64,000 bases of DNA, from NCBI RefSeq assembly GCF_905171765.1, contig NC_053392.1, positions 341,651,010 through 341,715,009 on the forward strand, in the 5' to 3' direction. Below are positions 1 through 10,213 of this stretch, piece by piece (position 1 is the stretch's first letter; the number at the start of each line of letters is the position of its first letter). The notes beneath the pieces were generated by a model. It did not search any database. It had not been told where the DNA came from and saw nothing but the letters and a program-made list of their open reading frames with translations. This stretch comes from Bufo bufo (Eukaryota; Chordata; Amphibia; Anura; Bufonidae). The translations under genes and the position numbers were made by a program.

Positions 1-728
1 TTTTAGGCGCTGGGTGACAGGTATACGTTTACACACAGAATTAGACTTGGAATTGCACAGTAGCGTGTGTGTGAAGTTATTGAGAATAACCCTATCTGCA
101 CCTTGAATCTTATATACCATTTTGGGGATAGATTTAAAGTAGGCCTGATACAGCAGAAACCACTAATTTAGAGAATTGCAAAATTGGGAATTGTATTTCA
201 ACCCAGAACAAAAACTGTGCTTTGACGGACACTAAATAACTTGACCAGCTAAAGCAATAATGACAGATTTGGATGAATATAAATTTGAGGCCTATTTTTT
301 AGGCGCTGGGTGACAGGTATACGTTTACACACAGAATTAGACTTGGAATTGCACAGTAGCGTGTGTGTGAAGTTATTGAGAATAACCCTATCTGCACCTT
401 GAATCTTATATACCCTTTTAGGGATAGATTTAAAGTAGGCCTGATACAGCAGAAACCACTAATTTAGAGAATTGCAAAATTGGGAATTGTATTTCAACCC
501 AGAACAAATACTGTGCTTTGACGGACACTAAATAACTTGACCAGCTAAAGCAATAATGACAGATTTGGATGAATATAAATTTGAGGCCTATTTTTTAGGC
601 GCTGGGTGACAGGTATACGTTTACACACAGAATTAGACTTGGAATTGCACAGTAGCGTGTGTGTGAAGTTATTGAGAATGACCCTATCAGCACCTTGAAT
701 CTAATATACCCTTTTAGGGATAGATTTA
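1..728. repeat. 296-bp tandem repeat, about 2.4 units
   Basis: The string aggcgctgggtgacaggtat recurs at 5, 301 and 597, which is a period of exactly 296 bp. Units are almost identical and the third is truncated near 728. The complete hAT at 43265-56766 carries a diverged array of the same period at the same place (54960-55980). The array is therefore a conserved structural part of the family, in the 5' leader or promoter region of the transposase. Confidence 0.9.
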
Positions 729-1014
729 AATAACCACACTATTGATGGTTAAATGGACTTGGTGGCAGCTTGTGCTGGCGCACCACAAGCCACAAAATGG
801 CCGCCGATCACCCCAGAAAAAAGTGACTGAAAAACGCTCTGGGCAGCCTAAAAACAGTGAGCAACTGAATAGCACCAGTTCAATTATCCACAGCTGTAGA
901 TAGATCACTGTCTTAAGTGTTTTGGAGGAGTTAATCACTGCCTAATCTCGCCCTAACGTCGCAGCTGCAACCTCTCCCTACACTTGTATCAGCAGAGTGA
1001 CGTGCAGCGCTACG

Positions 1015-1085
1015 TGACCCAAGCTTATATAGAGGCTGGGTCACATGCTGCACTGGCCAATTACAGCCATGCCAATAGTAGGCTT
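1015..1085 (-). promoter_or_regulatory. Putative transposase core promoter of hAT copy A
   Basis: Read on the minus strand there is a TATA box, TATATAAG, at 1024-1031. Two inverted CCAAT boxes (ATTGG) lie 25-55 bp upstream, in plus-strand ccaatta and ccaatag. The same arrangement appears at 56560-56612 in the complete copy. Promoter function is inferred from motif spacing only. Confidence 0.45.
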
Positions 1086-1292
1086 GGCTGTGATGGCCTC
1101 TTGGGGCAAGTAGTATGACGCTTGTTGATTGGCTGCTTTGCAGCCTTTCAAAAAGCGCCAAGAAAGCGACGAACACCGAACCCGAACCCGGACCCGGACT
1201 TTTACGAAAATGTTCGGGTTCGGGTCCGTGTCACGGACACCCCAAAATTCGGTACGGACCCGAACTATACAGTTCGAGTTCGCTCATCCCTA

Positions 1293-2110
1293 ATTATGGA
1301 CACTATATTAGGCCCAGATTATTGGAATTTGCAATATAGACACAGTTTTCGCATGCAGGACAGTATATGTCACAGAACACCACAGAATATGAACAATATA
1401 TTAGGCCCAGATTATTGAAATTTGCAATGCAGACAGTTTTCTGATGTAGTACAGTATTGGTTACAGAACACCACAGATTATGGACACTAGATTACGCTCA
1501 GATGATTGGAATTTGCAATACAGACACAGTTTTCAGATGCAGGGCAGTATATGTAACAGAACACCACACAATATGGACACTATATTAGGCCCAGTTTATT
1601 GGAATTTGCAATACAGACACAGTTTTTGGATGCAGGACAGTATATGTCACAGAAACCCACAGAAATGGACACTATATTAGGCCCAGATTATTGGAATCTG
1701 CAATACAGACACTGTTTTCTGATGTAGTACAGTATTGGTTGCAGAACACCACAGATTATGGACACTATATTAGGCCCAGATTATTGGAATTTGCAATACA
1801 GAGACTGTTTTCTGATGTAGTACAGTATTGGTTGCAGAACACCACAGATTATGGACACTATATTAGGCCCAGATTATTGGAATTTGCAATACAGACACAG
1901 TTTTCGGATGCAGGACAGTATATGTAGCAGAACACCACAGATTATGGACACTATATTAGGCCCAGATTATTGGAATTTTGCAATACAGACACAGTTTTCT
2001 GATGTAGTACAGTATTGGTTACAGAACACCACAGATCATGGACACTATATTAGGCCCAGATTATTTGAATTTGTAATACAGACACTGTTTGCAGATGTAG
2101 TTTAGTATTT
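1293..2110. repeat. About 92-bp minisatellite, roughly nine units
   Basis: Units begin with attatggacactatattagg and recur at about 1293, 1571, 1666, 1757, 1849 and 1941, with point changes and some length variation. Each unit also carries the motif gttttctgatgtagtacag or a variant of it. hAT copy A lies immediately to the left and its predicted TSD (attatgga) is part of the repeat unit, so copy A apparently inserted into this array. Open frames across it are a by-product of the repetition. Confidence 0.85.
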
Positions 2111-2752
2111 TTTACACAAAGCCACACACTATGGACACTAGATGTGGCCCAGATTATTAAAGACACGGTCTGCAGATGATGTACAGTATATGTCACTAAT
2201 AGATATAAAATAAAAATATCTTGCTGCTGTCAAACACACACAGTAGTCCTTAAAAGCACTTTGGGGTCTTTGAAAAGCTTTTGGTAGTAAAAAAAAGCAA
2301 ATTTCTCTTCCTGCATTATCTGTCCTTTCCTCAGCACTGTCTCTGAGACTGCAGGTAAATAGATTGCTGCTCTAAAACACACACACACACACACACACAC
2401 ACAGTAGTCCTTAAAAGGACATTTGGTTCTTTGAAAAGCTTTCTCAGAATAAAAACTGTGAAATTCGATTCCTACTCTGTCTTTCCCTTTCTACGCTCTG
2501 CTCTCCCTGTTTACGTCTGAGCCGAACATGCATCATCTGTAATGCCAGCAGCCAACATGGCTACTGGCATTACAGTGAGGGCAGTACTTACCTGCACCTT
2601 TATTGGCTGCTTAAAACCCGTGAAACGTGCGGGGAGGAGACTCGAGTATTGCGCTCGAGCACATGCGGTATTTGGTCGAGTACCACCATGTGCCGAGCAT
2701 AGCGATGCTCGAGCCGAACAGATATTCGGTCGAGCATGCTCGCTCATCACTA
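1293..2752. mobile_element. Remnant of a hAT-like element
   Basis: The segment ends with gctcgctcatcacta at 2738-2752, which resembles the hAT TIR (tagNgatgagcg) of the other elements here. Subterminal gctcgag and cgagcat motifs lie at 2640-2740. Inside are the 92-bp minisatellite and two copies of a block containing a CA-repeat followed by agtagtccttaaaag (2235 and 2403). No transposase is recognisable. The left end is lost or lies beyond copy A, so element identity rests on one terminus. Confidence 0.5.
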
Positions 2753-2812
2753 GTTGTAAAGTTTTTTGGGGTTTTCCAATTATTATCGAAAATGTAGGTC
2801 CCGATGATCAGA

Positions 2813-3066
2813 AGTAAGTTTAGGGGAAAAAAATAGCAGTACTACCGGGGCGCTAAGATTTAACCACACTTTATTTTAGTATAAAACTAGACATAAACAC
2901 AGTGATCGGGTCTTTGTTTAGCTACGAGTTTCACTGACGCTCCGTCGGCTTCTTCAGGCTGACCCAGAGGAGTAGCACACACCAGAATTTACACAAATAA
3001 ACAGGAAATTACATCATTAGATTGACAGGTTCAGTCTACAAATACATTTAGTAGCATAAATAATTA
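2813..3066. repeat. Left terminal inverted repeat arm of the Penelope-like host
   Basis: The reverse complement closely matches the right arm, which is itself broken by hAT-1 and by a 217-bp MITE. Shared stretches include taggggaaaaa, the hairpin motif at 2921-2965 and acctgtcaatctaatgat. Inverted end copies are known in Penelope-like elements. Confidence 0.8.
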
Positions 3067-3113
3067 AAAGCTGAATGAAACATTGTGCAAATATATTATA
3101 TACAGGCAAAGTG

Positions 3114-3118
<5 letters not shown>

Positions 3119-3150
<32 letters not shown>
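3119..3150. repeat. (AT)n microsatellite
   Basis: An uninterrupted run of alternating A and T about 30 bp long lies inside the Penelope-like sequence. Confidence 0.95.
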
Positions 3151-3152
<2 letters not shown>

Positions 3153-3371
3153 GGTGGCTCAGCAGAGAAAGAGGAAAAGAAAAATGTATATCTGGGTGCC
3201 AGAGGCTGTGAGGGCGATCCACCCACCTTACTTACATAAACGGAAAAATTCCACAGCACTTCCAAAAATAGTGTAAATTTATTCACCAAGAAAACAGCAA
3301 CGTTTCAATCCACTCAATGGGATCTTTCTCAAGCAGTGATGATAACACAATGGTACTCAAATACAAGTATA

Positions 3372-4985
3372 CAGTGGCGGAAATAATTATTTGACCCCTC
3401 ACTGATTTTGTAAGTTTGTCCAATGACAAAGAAATGAAAAGTCTCAGAACAGTATCATTTCAATGGTAGGTTTATTGTAACAGTGGCAGATAGCACATCA
3501 AAAGGAAAATCGAAAAAATAACTTTAAATAAAAGATAGCAACTGATTTGCATTTCATTGAGTGAAATAAGTATTTGAACCCTCTAACAAAAAAATACTTA
3601 ATACTTGGTGGAAAAACCCTTGTTTGCAAGCACAGAGGTCAAACGTTTCTTGTAATTGATGACCAAGTTTGCGCACATTTTAGGAGGAATGTTGGTCCAC
3701 TCCTCTTTGCAGATCATCTCTAAATCCCTAAGGTTTCGAGGCTGTCTCTGTGCAACTCTGAGCTTGAGCTCCCTCCATAGGTTTTCGATTGGATTAAGGT
3801 CCGGAGACTGACTAGGCCACTCCATGACCTTAATGTGCTTCTTCTTGAGCCACTCCTTTGTTGCCTTTGCTGTATGTTTTGGGTCATTGTCGTGCTGGAA
3901 CACCCATCCACGACCCATTTTCAGTTTCCTGGCAGAGGGAAGGAGGTTGTCGCTCAGGATTTCACGATACATGGCTCCGTCCATTTTCCCGTTTATGCGA
4001 ATAAGTTGTCCTGTGCCCTTAGCAGAAAAACACCCCCAAAGCAAAATGTTTCCACCCCCATGCTTGACGGTGGGGACGGTGTTTTGGGGGTCATAGGCAG
4101 CATTTTTCTTCCTCCAAACACAGCGAGTTGAGTTAATGCCAAAGAGCTCTATTTTGGTCTCATCAGACCACAGCACCTTCTCCCAGTCACTCTCTGAATC
4201 ATTCAGGTGTTCATTGGCAAACTTCAGACGGGCCTGCACATGTGCCTTCCTGAGCAGGGGGACCTTGCGAGCCCTGCAGGATTTTAATCCATTGCGGTGT
4301 AATGTGTTTCCAATGGTTTTCTTGGTGACTGTGGTCCCTGCTAATTTGAGGTCATTAACTAACTCCTCCCGTGTAGTTCTAGGATGCTTTTTCACCTTTC
4401 TCAGAACCATTGACACCCCACGAGGTGAGATCTTGCGTGGAGCCCCAGAGCGAGGTCGATTGATGGTCATTTTGTGCTCCTTCCATTTTCGAACAATCGC
4501 ACCAACAGTTGTCACCTTCTCTCCCAGCTTCTTGCTAATGGTTTTGTAGCCCATTCCAGCCTTGTGCAGGTCTACAATTTTGTCTCTGACATCCTTGGAC
4601 AGCTCTTTGGTCTTTCCCATGTTGGAGAGTTTGGAGTCTGCTTGATTGATTGATTCTGTGGACAGGTGTCTTTTATACAGGTGACTAGTTAAGACAGGTG
4701 TCCTTAATGAGGGTGACTAATTGAGTAGAAGTGTCTAACCACTCTGTGGGAGCCAGAACTCTTAATGGTTGGTAGGGGTTCAAATACTTATTTCACTCAA
4801 TGAAATGCAAATCAGTTGCTATCTTTTATTTAAAGTTATTTTTTCGATTTTCCTTTTGATGTGCTATCTGCCACTGTTACAATAAACCTACCATTGAAAT
4901 GATACTGTTCTGAGACTTTTCATTTCTTTGTCATTGGACAAACTTACAAAATCAGTGAGGGGTCAAATAATTATTTCCACCACTG
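3372..4985 (-). mobile_element. Complete Tc1-like transposon, copy 1
   Basis: The 1614-bp element starts cagtggcggaaataatta and ends in its inverted copy ...ttatttccaccactg, flanked by TA on both sides (3370-3371 and 4986-4987). The terminal inverted repeats are about 212 bp long, as in long-IR Tc1 elements of fish and frogs. It encodes one intact transposase. An almost identical copy lies at 57170-58783, with the same length and about five differences noticed by eye, so the family moved recently. Confidence 0.95.
3598..4620 (-). CDS. Tc1-family transposase, 340 aa, intact
   Basis: This is a nuclear cut-and-paste transposase acting on the element's own inverted repeats, with TA targets. The N-terminal ~110 residues form the paired-like, two helix-turn-helix DNA-binding region, including [14 protein letters not shown] and a basic GRPR-like [10 protein letters not shown]. 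The catalytic DDE core follows, with SDETKIELF (first Asp), [10 protein letters not shown] (second Asp) and [11 protein letters not shown] (Glu) at DD34E spacing. The length of 340 aa is the usual full length for the family. The start [20 protein letters not shown] is the standard N terminus. The protein is identical to that at 57396-58418. No in-frame damage is visible, so it may be functional. Confidence 0.95.
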   Translation of the reverse strand: MGKTKELSKDVRDKIVDLHKAGMGYKTISKKLGEKVTTVGAIVRKWKEHKMTINRPRSGAPRKISPRGVSMVLRKVKKHPRTTREELVNDLKLAGTTVTKKTIGNTLHRNGLKSCRARKVPLLRKAHVQARLKFANEHLNDSESDWEKVLWSDETKIELFGINSTRCVWRKKNAAYDPQNTVPTVKHGGGNILLWGCFSAKGTGQLIRINGKMDGAMYREILSDNLLPSARKLKMGRGWVFQHDNDPKHTAKATKEWLKKKHIKVMEWPSQSPDLNPIENLWRELKLRVAQRQPRNLRDLEMICKEEWTNIPPKMCANLVINYKKRLTSVLANKGFSTKY

Positions 4986-4987
4986 TA

Positions 4988-6340
4988 TATGCACACCACA
5001 TGATAATTAATACAAGAGTGTAAATACAAATGCCATGATTATATAAATAGGAGTAAAAAAAACTTGATTAATAGTGCATTTTTAACATGATAGAATAGCA
5101 TGTGCAGGAATCGCAATAATCAAATGTAGTTACTTAACATAAAAAAAAAGGTTCATCATTAAGTGTAATGATTACATAATTAAAAACAGATATGAGTACC
5201 CAAGTGACCTAGATTAAAAACATCATTGAACGATGAGGGCAAACTGTAAGCACTAACCAGCATGGGGGATCTGTACAGCCTGAGCGTCTTCCATTTCGAA
5301 ATGCGCATGTCAGCAAAAGTGTCCGATCACATGACAAACTGACATCAGCAGGTCTATGTCATGTGACCCAATGTGTGAGGAACAAGTGCGCCTGCGCATC
5401 CAGAAGGTCCTTAGTATGTCGGTGCTACATCACCAGATTATACTCAAAGATCCTGGAGACGCCCCTTATCATGGGACCAAAGGGAAAAATCACATGATCG
5501 CGCTTTGCTGAAGCGCATTTCCAAAGTAAGCCCATTCCAAAAAGTCTAGTCCAGTTAACAAAACTGCAATATAGCAGAAATGAAAAGTTAAGATTTAACC
5601 AAATATAACAGGGTGCCTGTTATTTAATCCATTAGCAAATATTGTCTAAATATATAAAAAAAAGAAAGAGGAAGGAGGTAAAGGGGCAAGCATGAAAAAA
5701 TATATAGAGAGGGTATCGGTGTCGTGGCAGCAGCAAACGAAGCCCCACTTCTTCAAACAGCAATGTCAGCCCTCCAGTCAGGGAGAACCAATATACATTC
5801 TGTCTGTTTTATTGTGAAGAAATAATAACTGAAATAAAAAATAAAAAAAGGAATATAAAAAAGGTGAAGGAACAACTCTTAGCCATTGGACCCCATATAT
5901 AGATGTAGCACAGGGGCCTATGATCAGAGTTACCCAGTGGAGACCACACTGGTTAGACAGCAAGGGCTGTACCTATCCCAATTTTAAGCATGGGAACCAC
6001 ACTACGTCAATAGTAAGAGGGACCCATGTTGTAAAATAATAATAAATAAATAATAAAGTGTTAAATCATACTTGCAACAGAACATCACCACCTCATTCCT
6101 CAAAAACACATAAATAAAACAATGGAGTAACACCAGATACACACCCATAGTATAGTCATATAACATGTAACATATAGAAAATCCTAAAATGACACATAGA
6201 AGAGTATTCTTAACAGGCTGTAGATTATGCCATGCTGGCGGTTTTCATCACTTGTTCCCCATTCGCCAACTGTCAATAAAAACAAGGACAAGATAAATAA
6301 TTAGTATAAATATAAGAACACCAAAATGATGAGTTGACTA
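4988..6340. other. Non-coding sequence, probably Penelope-like UTR
   Basis: No gene-like frame is visible. The stretch is AT-rich, with a GC-richer block at 5260-5560. It lies between the Tc1 insertion and the GIY-YIG remnant and so is probably 3' untranslated sequence of the Penelope-like host. That assignment rests on position alone. Confidence 0.4.
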
Positions 6341-6344
6341 GATG

Positions 6345-6655
6345 CTGAAAGTCCAGAAAAGAAAAGGAGAAAACAAGAAGAGAGAAAAAGAGAAAGAAGG
6401 AAAAAAGAGAGAGAGAGAGAGAGAGAGAGAAGAAAAAAGGAAGAAAAAAAAAAAGCAGGGAAAAAAGGGGGAAGAAAAGGAGGCTGAGGGGAGGGAGGAA
6501 GAGGGAAGGGGGGTGAGGGGAGGGAGGAAGAGGGAAGCGGGGTGAGGAGAGGGAGGAAGAGAGAAGGGGAGGGAGGGAAGGAAAAAAAAGAGGAAGGGGG
6601 AGGGAAGGGGGGGAGGGAAGGGAAAGAAGGAGAAAAAGAAAAGAGAAATTGAGAA
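6345..6655. repeat. 310-bp polypurine tract
   Basis: The plus strand is almost exclusively A and G: gaa-rich first, then (ga)n at 6409-6430, then ggga- and gggga-rich repeats. The long minus-strand frames through it (S/P/F/L-rich) are products of the low complexity and are not genes. A tract of this length is prone to triplex (H-DNA) formation. Confidence 0.95.
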
Positions 6656-7140
6656 TCCACAGTCTAAATTTCACATTTGATCCATACGGTTTGAGTGTAT
6701 TCAATTCAGAAATCCAGTACAATTCACGCTTTCTTAACAATAGATTCCTATTACCCCCCTCCCTCCAGGAGATTGGAATCTGATCTATTAGCATGCAATT
6801 TACGTCATTCTCTTTATGGCCGGACTCAATAAAGTGTTTTGAAACGGGAAGGTCAATCCGTTTCTTTCGGATGGTGTACAGTACCTATGTTGATTACATC
6901 TAGTTTTGAATTCTAAAGACGTCTCGCCTACATATAGCAAGTTGCAGGGGCACCTCAGAACATATATAACGAGGGTAGAGTCACAGGTCAGGAAATGTCT
7001 GATTTTGTATTCCTTGGCAGTGGAAGGGTGAACGAAAGTCTCACCTTTATGTATATAATGACAATTGATACGTTTTCGACAAGAAAAAAAAAACATTTTA
7101 TGGGTACGCAAAAATGTTCTTCTAAAAATGGTCTGAAACG
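6640..7140 (-). pseudogene. Penelope-like element GIY-YIG endonuclease domain, frameshifted
   Basis: The minus strand encodes the C-terminal endonuclease of a Penelope-like retroelement, which nicks target DNA to prime reverse transcription. Visible parts are a Cys/His approach (SCRKRINCHYIHKGETFVHP), the conserved HFLTCDS, and the core VIYVLRCPCNLLYVGET with FKTR and NQHRY. After QHRY the frame shifts near 6880 and resumes with PISWREGGNRNLLLRKRELY then WISELNTLKPYG, the family's C-terminal end with its Trp and Glu. The reverse transcriptase part is absent. The protein cannot be made in one piece, so it is a decayed fragment. Confidence 0.85.
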
Positions 7141-7467
7141 CGTAACAATTTTTCTTGTGTGTTGAATAATTTTTAACAAAGCCGCTGAAATAAAGATAAC
7201 ATTTTTCACTTTGCTAATTGGAGCTGGACTTTTTCAAGTTTCTTTGATTCGTCATTGCTCATTGCAAATGAACACAGGTGAGAGCTGCTAACACAATTGT
7301 TTTTGTATTTAATTACATATGCTACTAAATGTATCTGTGGACTGAACCTGTCAATCTAATGATTAGAGATGAGAGAATCAAAGTTGATGAAGTGAAATTC
7401 GATCCGAATTTCTGGAAAAATTTGATTCGCACCAAATCCGAATTTCCTCACGCTTTGTGGTAACGAA

Positions 7468-7840
7468 TCACATTTTTTCCTAAAATGGCTGCTGCATGTG
7501 TTAGGACATGGAGCAAGGAACTCTGGGAACGAGGGATCACCTACAATGCCATGCATGCCGCCAGTCAGCAGCCAGCCAGCCCTATAAATAGCCTCAGCCA
7601 TCTTGGATTCAGCCATTTTCCAGTGTACTTAGTGCAGAGAGAAATGTCAGGAATCGCTTTTTTCCCTAAAATGGCTGCTGCACGTGTAAGGACATGGAGC
7701 AAGGAACTCTGGGAAAGAGGGATCACCCACAATGCCATGCATGCTGCCAATCAGCAGCCAGCCCTGTGATGTCACAGCCCTATAAATAGCCTCAGCCATC
7801 TTTGATTCAGCCATTTTCTAGTGTACTTAGTGGCAAGGAG
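7468..7840. repeat. Two direct repeats of about 185 bp in the hAT-1 leader
   Basis: A unit with aaaatggctgctgca, caaggaactctggga, atgccatgcatgc, ctataaatagcctcagccat and gtgtacttagtg occurs twice, starting near 7468 and 7655. The second copy has an extra ctgtgatgtcaca. Each copy carries a TATA box. Confidence 0.85.
7745..7790 (+). promoter_or_regulatory. Putative hAT-1 core promoter (duplicated)
   Basis: A CCAAT box (gccaatcag, 7747-7755), a CRE-like tgatgtca (about 7768) and a TATA box (tataaata, 7781-7788) are spaced as in an RNA polymerase II core promoter. A second TATA box lies at 7583-7590 in the upstream direct repeat. They precede the plus-strand transposase remnant. Function is inferred from motifs only. 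Confidence 0.45.
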
Positions 7841-8089
7841 AGATGTCAGCAGGCGCTAGGGACAGTGGTAAAAAAAGACTTTAAAACTTTTATTTTGCTG
7901 TATAGAAGTTCAGGGAAAGGATAGGGAGGAATTATTCCACAGTATTGAAGCAGAACAGGGTTCTATAGGGGAGTTTACAGCCTGGGTAATAGGAACAATC
8001 CTATTACACCTTGCTGCACTGACTGCGGATCCAAATTGCCATTATACAGCTCTGTAATTCCAGCAAACCGTTCTTGTTATTTGGGGTGC

Positions 8090-8634
8090 AAGTGCTGTTT
8101 GATACAGCCATTAACAGGGTTTATTACAAGGAAATATTTATATGTCTTATCTGCCCTTGTGTGCAGTTATATGTTCTAAAGCATTTTATGGCTTGTATTA
8201 GTGGGAAAAAAGAGCTTATTAGCCGTTGTGTGGTGAAGTGAGAAAATTACAGCCCTTTCTGGAGTGTATTAGTGGCAAAAAAAAATATATTTGCTGTTCA
8301 GCGATGCAGTTATATGTTCTAAAGCCCTTTTTGGCGTGTGTATTAGGGGCATAAAAATATATATATTTGCCGTTCAGCTGGGCAGTTATATGTTCTAAAG
8401 CCCTTTTTTGCGTGTATTAGTGGCACAAAAAAAGTATTTGCTGTTGTGTGATGAAGTGAGAAAATTATAGCCCTTTTTAGTGTGTATTAGTGGCAAAAAA
8501 TATATATTTGCCGTTCAGCGGTGCAGTTATATGTTCTAAAGCATTATGTGGTGTGTGTATAAGTGGAAAAAAATAAGGGCCTATTTGCATTTCAGCGGTT
8601 CAGTTATATGTTCTAAAGCCCTTTTTGGCGTGTA
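8090..8634. repeat. Degenerate tandem repeats, about 65-125 bp
   Basis: The strings cagttatatgttctaaagc and gtgtattagtggca recur six to seven times with A-runs between them. The Tc1-like element at 8635 inserted inside one unit: joining 8634 to 34976 restores ggcgtgtattagt. These repeats lie in the hAT-1 5' leader. Confidence 0.8.
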
Positions 8635-8914
8635 CAGTCCTGATCAAAAGTTTAAGACCACTTGAAAAATGGCAAAAAATCATATTTTACATTGTAGGAT
8701 CTTAAAAAGGTTCCAAGTAGAGCTTCAACATGCAACAAGAAGAAATGAGAGTGAGACAAAACATTTTTTGAGCATTCAATTAATTGAAAATAACGATTAA
8801 ACTGAAACTGTTTTTTAGCTGATCCAAATTTTAGGACCACATGCCTTTAAAAGGCCAAATCTGTGCAAAGATGTGGATTCATTGTCATTTTCTGTCAGGT
8901 AGTCACACGTTGTG

Positions 8915-9556
8915 ATGGCAAAGGCAAAAAAACTCTCCATTTTTGAACGTGGTCGGGTTGTTGAACTGCAGGGTCTCTCACAGCGTGCCATCGCTGCTGA
9001 GGTGGGACACAGTAAGACAGTCATTTGGAATTTCTTAAATGATCCTGAGGGTTATGGAACAAAAAACTCAAGTGGAAGACCCCAATAAATTTCATCAGCA
9101 CTGAGCCGGAGGATCCAATTGGCTGTCCGTCAAGACACTGGACGATCCTCGACCCAAATTAAGGCCCTTACTGGTGCTGACTGCAGCCCCATAAACCTCA
9201 GACGGCATCTGAGAGTGAAGGGCTTCAAAAATAAAAAACGTCTTCAAAGACCTAGTCTCCTTGAACGCCACAGAACTGCTCGTTTGGTCTTTGCAAGAGA
9301 GCACCAAACATGGGACATTCAAAGGTGGAAGAAAGTTTTATTCTCTGATGCGAAAAAATTTAACCTTGATGGTCCTGATGGTTTCCAACGTTACTGGCAT
9401 GACAAGCAGATCCCACCTGAGATGTTTTCTACGCGCCACAGTGGAGGGGGCGCCATAATGGTCTGGGGTGCTTTTTCCTTCAGTGGAACAATGGAGCTTC
9501 AGAAAGTGCAGAGGCGTCAAACGGCCGCTGGCTATGTCCAGATGTTGCAGAGAGCA
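8915..9556 (+). pseudogene. Tc1-like transposase, N-terminal part
   Basis: The frame begins at ATG 8915 (MAKAKKLSIFERGRVVELQG), a helix-turn-helix start typical of Tc1 transposases. An in-frame TAA at 9086-9088 breaks it. It then reads through the second DNA-binding region ([20 protein letters not shown]) into the catalytic core with [16 protein letters not shown] (first Asp) and [14 protein letters not shown]. It stops at 9556, where Gypsy-A is inserted. The remaining part is at 34347-34660. The gene is inactive twice over, by the nonsense codon and by the insertion. Confidence 0.9.
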
Positions 9557-10213
9557 TGTCACGACCGCTATCCCAGCAGCAGTCGTGTCGCACCAGACGG
9601 AGGGGAAGAGGGACCCTTATCTACGGATGGGAAATAGAATGGCCACCCCTGACTAACCCTAAGCTGGCACCTGTCTGCCCAGATACCCTAGACGGGGTGT
9701 GAACCCGTGCGGCGAGTAGGATGCCTAAACCCTCACTCACCCTAACAAGACTAGACTGGGGAAAGGCCGATGGGAGCACTAGTCACCATCACTCACGTCT
9801 AGGAGAACAACAGGGGAAGACAGCAACAAACAAACAAACTATCTACAGCAGAGATAGACTTATCCAGTCACGAGCAGAGAAGGCGATCCCAAGCACGACA
9901 GTCCACGCCGGGCAAGAGCTCCACAGCAACACCGTCAAATGATCTCCTTTAAAGGTCAGAATAGCACTGGAAGTAAGGACTATATCTGGAAATGACTGCA
10001 AGTGAAACTGAAACTAATATAGTAACTGGGAGTGGCAGACAGGACTCACCTGAGAAGGATGCCTACAAACTCCCAGTCAGGATAAAAAGGTTCACAAGGC
10101 AAAACCCGGATGACATACCCTGAACCACGGAGCAAACTCACAAGCTATCGCGAGTAGCAAGTCGCTGCGACCTTCTCCTCCCAGACCTGTCTGGATCAGT
10201 CACAGTCGTGACA
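9557..10213 (-). repeat. Gypsy-A 3' LTR
   Basis: The 657-bp LTR runs from tgtcacgaccgc to cagtcgtgaca (TG...CA ends). It is the 3' LTR because the genes are on the minus strand. A purine-rich primer site (AAAGGGGGG on the minus strand) adjoins it at about 10213-10225. It differs from the partner LTR at 33702-34346 by about a dozen substitutions and a 12-bp length difference. Confidence 0.92.

Larger units (their letters stand above)
1..1292 (-). mobile_element. hAT element copy A, transposase-upstream end (partial)
   Basis: This is the right-hand end of a hAT transposon of the same family as the complete element at 43265-56766; the rest lies left of the window. It ends in cgctcatcccta, the same terminal inverted repeat that closes the complete copy. 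The following 8 bp (attatgga) would be one target-site duplication. It contains 296-bp tandem repeats (1-728), then a promoter-like stretch, then a cluster of GTTCGGGTTCG-type subterminal motifs (1180-1285). The matching part of the complete copy lies upstream of a minus-strand transposase, so this copy is read as minus strand. No coding part is present. Confidence 0.85.
2813..7363 (-). mobile_element. Penelope-like element, left part (outermost host of the nest)
   Basis: This stretch belongs to one element, split by hAT-1 at 7364 and continuing at 41157. The left end (2813-3066) is the reverse complement of the sequence formed by joining 7305-7363 to 41157-41577, so the element has inverted terminal copies. 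A minus-strand GIY-YIG endonuclease remnant at 6640-7140 identifies the Penelope-like class. A Tc1 transposon (3372-4985) sits inside. Several element fragments may be mixed: the hairpin motif at 3296-3334 differs from the terminal one, and a gaaacgcgtaac plus aataaaga stretch at 7132-7195 looks like a plus-strand tail. Confidence 0.6.

Noticed and set aside
3824..4549. Plus-strand frames of 90-137 codons antisense to the Tc1 transposase
   Set aside because: They are shadows of a well-conserved coding sequence on the other strand and are repeated identically at 57622-58347.
6273..6794. Minus-strand frames with long Ser/Pro/Leu/Phe stretches
   Set aside because: The polypurine tract read on its pyrimidine strand creates them. 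Only the first ~45 residues belong to the Penelope-like endonuclease remnant.
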